Source: an uncultured Desulfosarcina sp.
GTDB taxonomy: Bacteria > Desulfobacterota > Desulfobacteria > Desulfobacterales > Desulfosarcinaceae
Length of the DNA: 64,000 bases
Direction of reading: 5' to 3'
Assembly (NCBI RefSeq): GCF_963668215.1
Contig: NZ_OY764190.1
Location: 248,001-312,000 of the forward strand
Shown: one piece after another, positions 61,662-64,000 of the stretch
How positions within the stretch are numbered: position 1 is the first letter of the stretch
Layout of the letters: the number at the start of each line of letters is the position of its first letter
Program-made: the position numbers and the translations under genes
Notes under the pieces: generated by a model
The model's database searches: none
Seen by the model: the letters and a program-made list of their open reading frames with translations, nothing else
Told to the model about the DNA's origin: nothing

Positions 61662-63962
61662 ATGTTCAACTTCATCAAAAACCTGCGCAACAGCATGGCC
61701 TCCAAGCTGATCCTCGCCGTGGGCATCGTGCTGCTGGTCACCATCGCCACCTGGTCGTCCTTCAATATTCGCAACCAGAAAGAGAAGTTGATGAACAATA
61801 TGGTGGCCGGCACCGACCGGCTCACCACCACCATCCGATTGGGCACGCACTATGCCATGATGCTCAATTCCCGCGACGAGATCAACCAGATCATCAACAA
61901 CATCGGCCGGCAGCCGGAGATCAAGAACATCCGCATTTACAACAAGGAAGGGGAGATCAAATACTCCAACCAGCCCGAGGAGGTGGAACTCACCACCAAC
62001 ATCAAGGCCGAAGCCTGCCATATCTGCCATCGGACCGATCCGCCCATGACCGAGGTCCCCTTAGAGGAGCGCACCCGAATCTTCTTCTCCGATTCCGGCT
62101 ACCGGCTGCTGGGCATCATCAGCCCCATCCGCAACGAACCCGGCTGCGCAACCGGCGACTGCCATGTTCACCCCGAAGGCAAGAAAATTCTCGGGGCCCT
62201 GGATGTGGTCATCAGCCTGGAAGACACCGACCGCGAAATCCTGATGGCCGAACGGGGCATCATCGGCCTGGCGGGGTTCGTTTTTCTCATCACGTCGGCG
62301 ATCATCTTTATCTTCGTGCTGCGCTTCGTCAACTACCCCATCAAACGCCTGATCGACGGCACCCGCCGCATCGCCCGGGGGGACTACAGCACCCGTGTGC
62401 AGATCGAAAAAATGGACGAATTGGGGCAGATGGCGTCGGCCATCAATCAGATGTCCGGAGAAATCGCCTCCAGCCAGAAAGAGTTGAACAAGCAGCGCGA
62501 CGAATACCAGAACCTGTTCGAACAGGTTCCCTGCCTGATCACAGTCCAGAATCGCGACTATCGGCTGTTGCGGTACAACAACGAGTTCGCCCGGCGCTTT
62601 GCCCCCGGTCCGGACGACCACTGCTATCACGCCTATAAGGGCAGGGATAAAAAATGCAAGATCTGCCCGGTCGAAAAAACCTTTGCCGACGGCGTATCCC
62701 ACCAGACCGAAGAGCGCGGCGTGGACAAGGACGGCTCCCCCACCCACTGGCTGGTGCGCACGTCCCCCATCCGGAATGCCAGCGGGGAGGTTGTCGCCGC
62801 CATGGAGATCTCACTGGACATCTCCCAGCGCCGGCAGTTGGAAGAGGATCTGCAGCGGTCGGAGAAGAAGTACCACGCCATCTTCAGCAATATCCCCAAC
62901 CCGGTGTTCGTCCTGGATGTGGACAGCCTGGAAATCATCGACTGCAACCAGAGTGTGACCGCCGTTTACGGGTTCCCCGTGGAGGAGATCACCGGCCGCT
63001 CCTTTTTGGACCTCTTCCATCCGGAGGAGCGGGATCATTATGCCTTCAAACTGGTCACCTGCTCGGTGATCAACCAGGCCCGCCATCTGAACCGTGAGGG
63101 CAAGGGCCTGTTCGTCAACATCCGCATCTCGCCCTCCGAGTTCTCCGGGCGCAAGGTGCTGCTGGTCACCACCAGCGACATCACCAAACGTCTGGAAGCC
63201 GAGCAGCAGCTGATTCAAGCCAGCAAAATGGCAACGCTGGGAGAAATGGCCACCGGCGTGGCCCACGAACTCAACCAGCCGCTGTCGGTCATCAAGACGG
63301 TGAGCAGCTTCTTCATGAAGAAGCTCGGCGCCGAAGAGGCCATCGATCCGTCCACCCTCAATACCATGCTTTCCAAGGTGGACGGCAACGTGGACCGCGC
63401 CGCCAAGATTATCAACCACATGCGCCAGTTTGCCAGAAAGTCGGAAATGGAACTGGTATCGGTGCAGGTCAACGATGTGTTGAAAAGCGCCTTTGAGATC
63501 TTCAGCCAGCAGCTCAAGGTGCGCGGCATCCAGGTGGTGTGGGAAATCGAGGAAACGCTTCCGCGCATCCATGCCGACCCCGGCCGCCTGGAACAGGTAT
63601 TCATCAATCTGCTGCTCAATGCTCGCGACGCCATCGAAGCCTGGTGGGGGGACCGGCCTGCCGGCGACGGCGACGAGAAAGAGAAAACCATCCGCTTGTG
63701 GACCCGCAGCGATGCTGGTAAGGTGGTCTGCAGGATATGCGATACAGGCACGGGCATCCCCGAGAACATTGTGGAGAAAATCTTCGAGCCTTTTTTTACG
63801 ACCAAAGAGGTGGGCAAGGGCACGGGGCTGGGGTTGTCCATCAGCTACGGCATCGTCAAGGAGTGCGGGGGGACCATCGAGGCGATGCCCAACGACCCCC
63901 ACGGCACCTGTTTCGTGCTGCGGTTTCCCATGATCGACGAGACGAAGCCGTTAGGAATATGA
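61662..63962 (+). CDS. Membrane sensor histidine kinase with periplasmic haem-c motifs
   Basis: A 766-residue protein. Helix 1 at about 14-33. The periplasmic domain contains ACHICHRTD (CxxCH, C119) and CATGDCHVH (Cx4CH, C162), both c-haem attachment patterns. Helix 2 at about 205-225, then HAMP (NYPIKRLIDGTRRIARGDYS). PAS-1 has CYHAYKGRDKKCKICPVEK; PAS-2 starts at about 400. HisKA has VAHELNQPLSVIKT; HATPase has NLLLNARDAIEAW and GTGLGLSISYGIV. It should report periplasmic redox potential, oxygen, NO or CO. As the last gene of the hdr operon it is a strong candidate kinase for the HdrA receiver. Confidence 0.92.
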   Translation: MFNFIKNLRNSMASKLILAVGIVLLVTIATWSSFNIRNQKEKLMNNMVAGTDRLTTTIRLGTHYAMMLNSRDEINQIINNIGRQPEIKNIRIYNKEGEIKYSNQPEEVELTTNIKAEACHICHRTDPPMTEVPLEERTRIFFSDSGYRLLGIISPIRNEPGCATGDCHVHPEGKKILGALDVVISLEDTDREILMAERGIIGLAGFVFLITSAIIFIFVLRFVNYPIKRLIDGTRRIARGDYSTRVQIEKMDELGQMASAINQMSGEIASSQKELNKQRDEYQNLFEQVPCLITVQNRDYRLLRYNNEFARRFAPGPDDHCYHAYKGRDKKCKICPVEKTFADGVSHQTEERGVDKDGSPTHWLVRTSPIRNASGEVVAAMEISLDISQRRQLEEDLQRSEKKYHAIFSNIPNPVFVLDVDSLEIIDCNQSVTAVYGFPVEEITGRSFLDLFHPEERDHYAFKLVTCSVINQARHLNREGKGLFVNIRISPSEFSGRKVLLVTTSDITKRLEAEQQLIQASKMATLGEMATGVAHELNQPLSVIKTVSSFFMKKLGAEEAIDPSTLNTMLSKVDGNVDRAAKIINHMRQFARKSEMELVSVQVNDVLKSAFEIFSQQLKVRGIQVVWEIEETLPRIHADPGRLEQVFINLLLNARDAIEAWWGDRPAGDGDEKEKTIRLWTRSDAGKVVCRICDTGTGIPENIVEKIFEPFFTTKEVGKGTGLGLSISYGIVKECGGTIEAMPNDPHGTCFVLRFPMIDETKPLGI

Positions 63963-63980
63963 CTTCTTACGAAATTATCA

Positions 63981-64000
63981 ATGAATGACAGTGACAAAAA
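63981..64000 (+). CDS. Possible start of the next gene
   Basis: ATG at 63981 begins MNDSDK in a frame still open at the window end, 18 bases after the kinase stop. A response regulator would be expected here, but 20 bases cannot show it. Confidence 0.25.

Overview
The window looks like a chromosomal segment of a strictly anaerobic, sulfate-reducing-type Desulfobacterota bacterium. My best guess is Desulfobacterales, in the Desulfosarcina/Desulfatitalea neighbourhood; this is inferred from gene content, not from a marker gene. The evidence is a full heterodisulfide-reductase (Hdr) operon with MvhD- and FdhB-like partners, a c-haem sensor kinase, many PAS kinases, a Dvulg-type I-C CRISPR repeat, and intergenic DNA crowded with several repeat families. 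No rRNA or tRNA gene was recognised.

Layout. 0-7 kb: a truncated sensor kinase, an EF-hand protein, two surface lipoproteins, a TauE-like permease and two proteins ending in the same Cys-rich motif. 7.5-14.5 kb: a probable metal or oxyanion uptake locus, with a strong leader hairpin, a DUF4198 protein, two tandem exported tetrapyrrole-methylase-fold proteins and a four-gene ABC importer. 14.5-25.5 kb: a type I-C CRISPR-Cas system with 20 repeats and 19 spacers. It has an unusual gene order (cas5-cas8c-cas7-cas3, then Fic and an XRE regulator, then cas4-cas1-cas2), and an IS4-family element sits at the cas5 ribosome-binding site. 25.5-41 kb: an accessory, repeat-rich stretch with two hipBA modules, a hicB gene split by an IS481-family element, a MITE with target-site duplication, an SLC13 transporter with four regulatory domains, cspA, a methyltransferase and ftsK. 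Period-7 repeat arrays repeatedly begin at or beside stop codons here. 41-44 kb: housekeeping genes (RNase J, PlsC).

44-64 kb is the most interesting part: a redox-signalling and electron-transfer locus. A histidine kinase with an N-terminal nucleotide-binding Rossmann domain is followed by a sigma-54 activator and an archaemetzincin. A GcvH-like protein without any lysine at the lipoyl position is transcribed from a near-consensus -24/-12 promoter. A second -24/-12 promoter precedes a small receiver protein whose phospho-acceptor Asp is Asn. That gene heads an operon encoding an HdrA fused to an NfnB/GltD module, MvhD, an FdhB-like protein, a second double HdrA with a complete response-regulator receiver domain inserted in its flavoprotein core, HdrC, HdrB and a sensor kinase with periplasmic haem-c motifs. 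I infer a flavin-based electron-bifurcating or confurcating complex that is controlled by redox-sensing kinases, both at transcription (sigma-54) and possibly directly through the HdrA-embedded receiver. That direct control is a hypothesis from architecture, not something the sequence proves.
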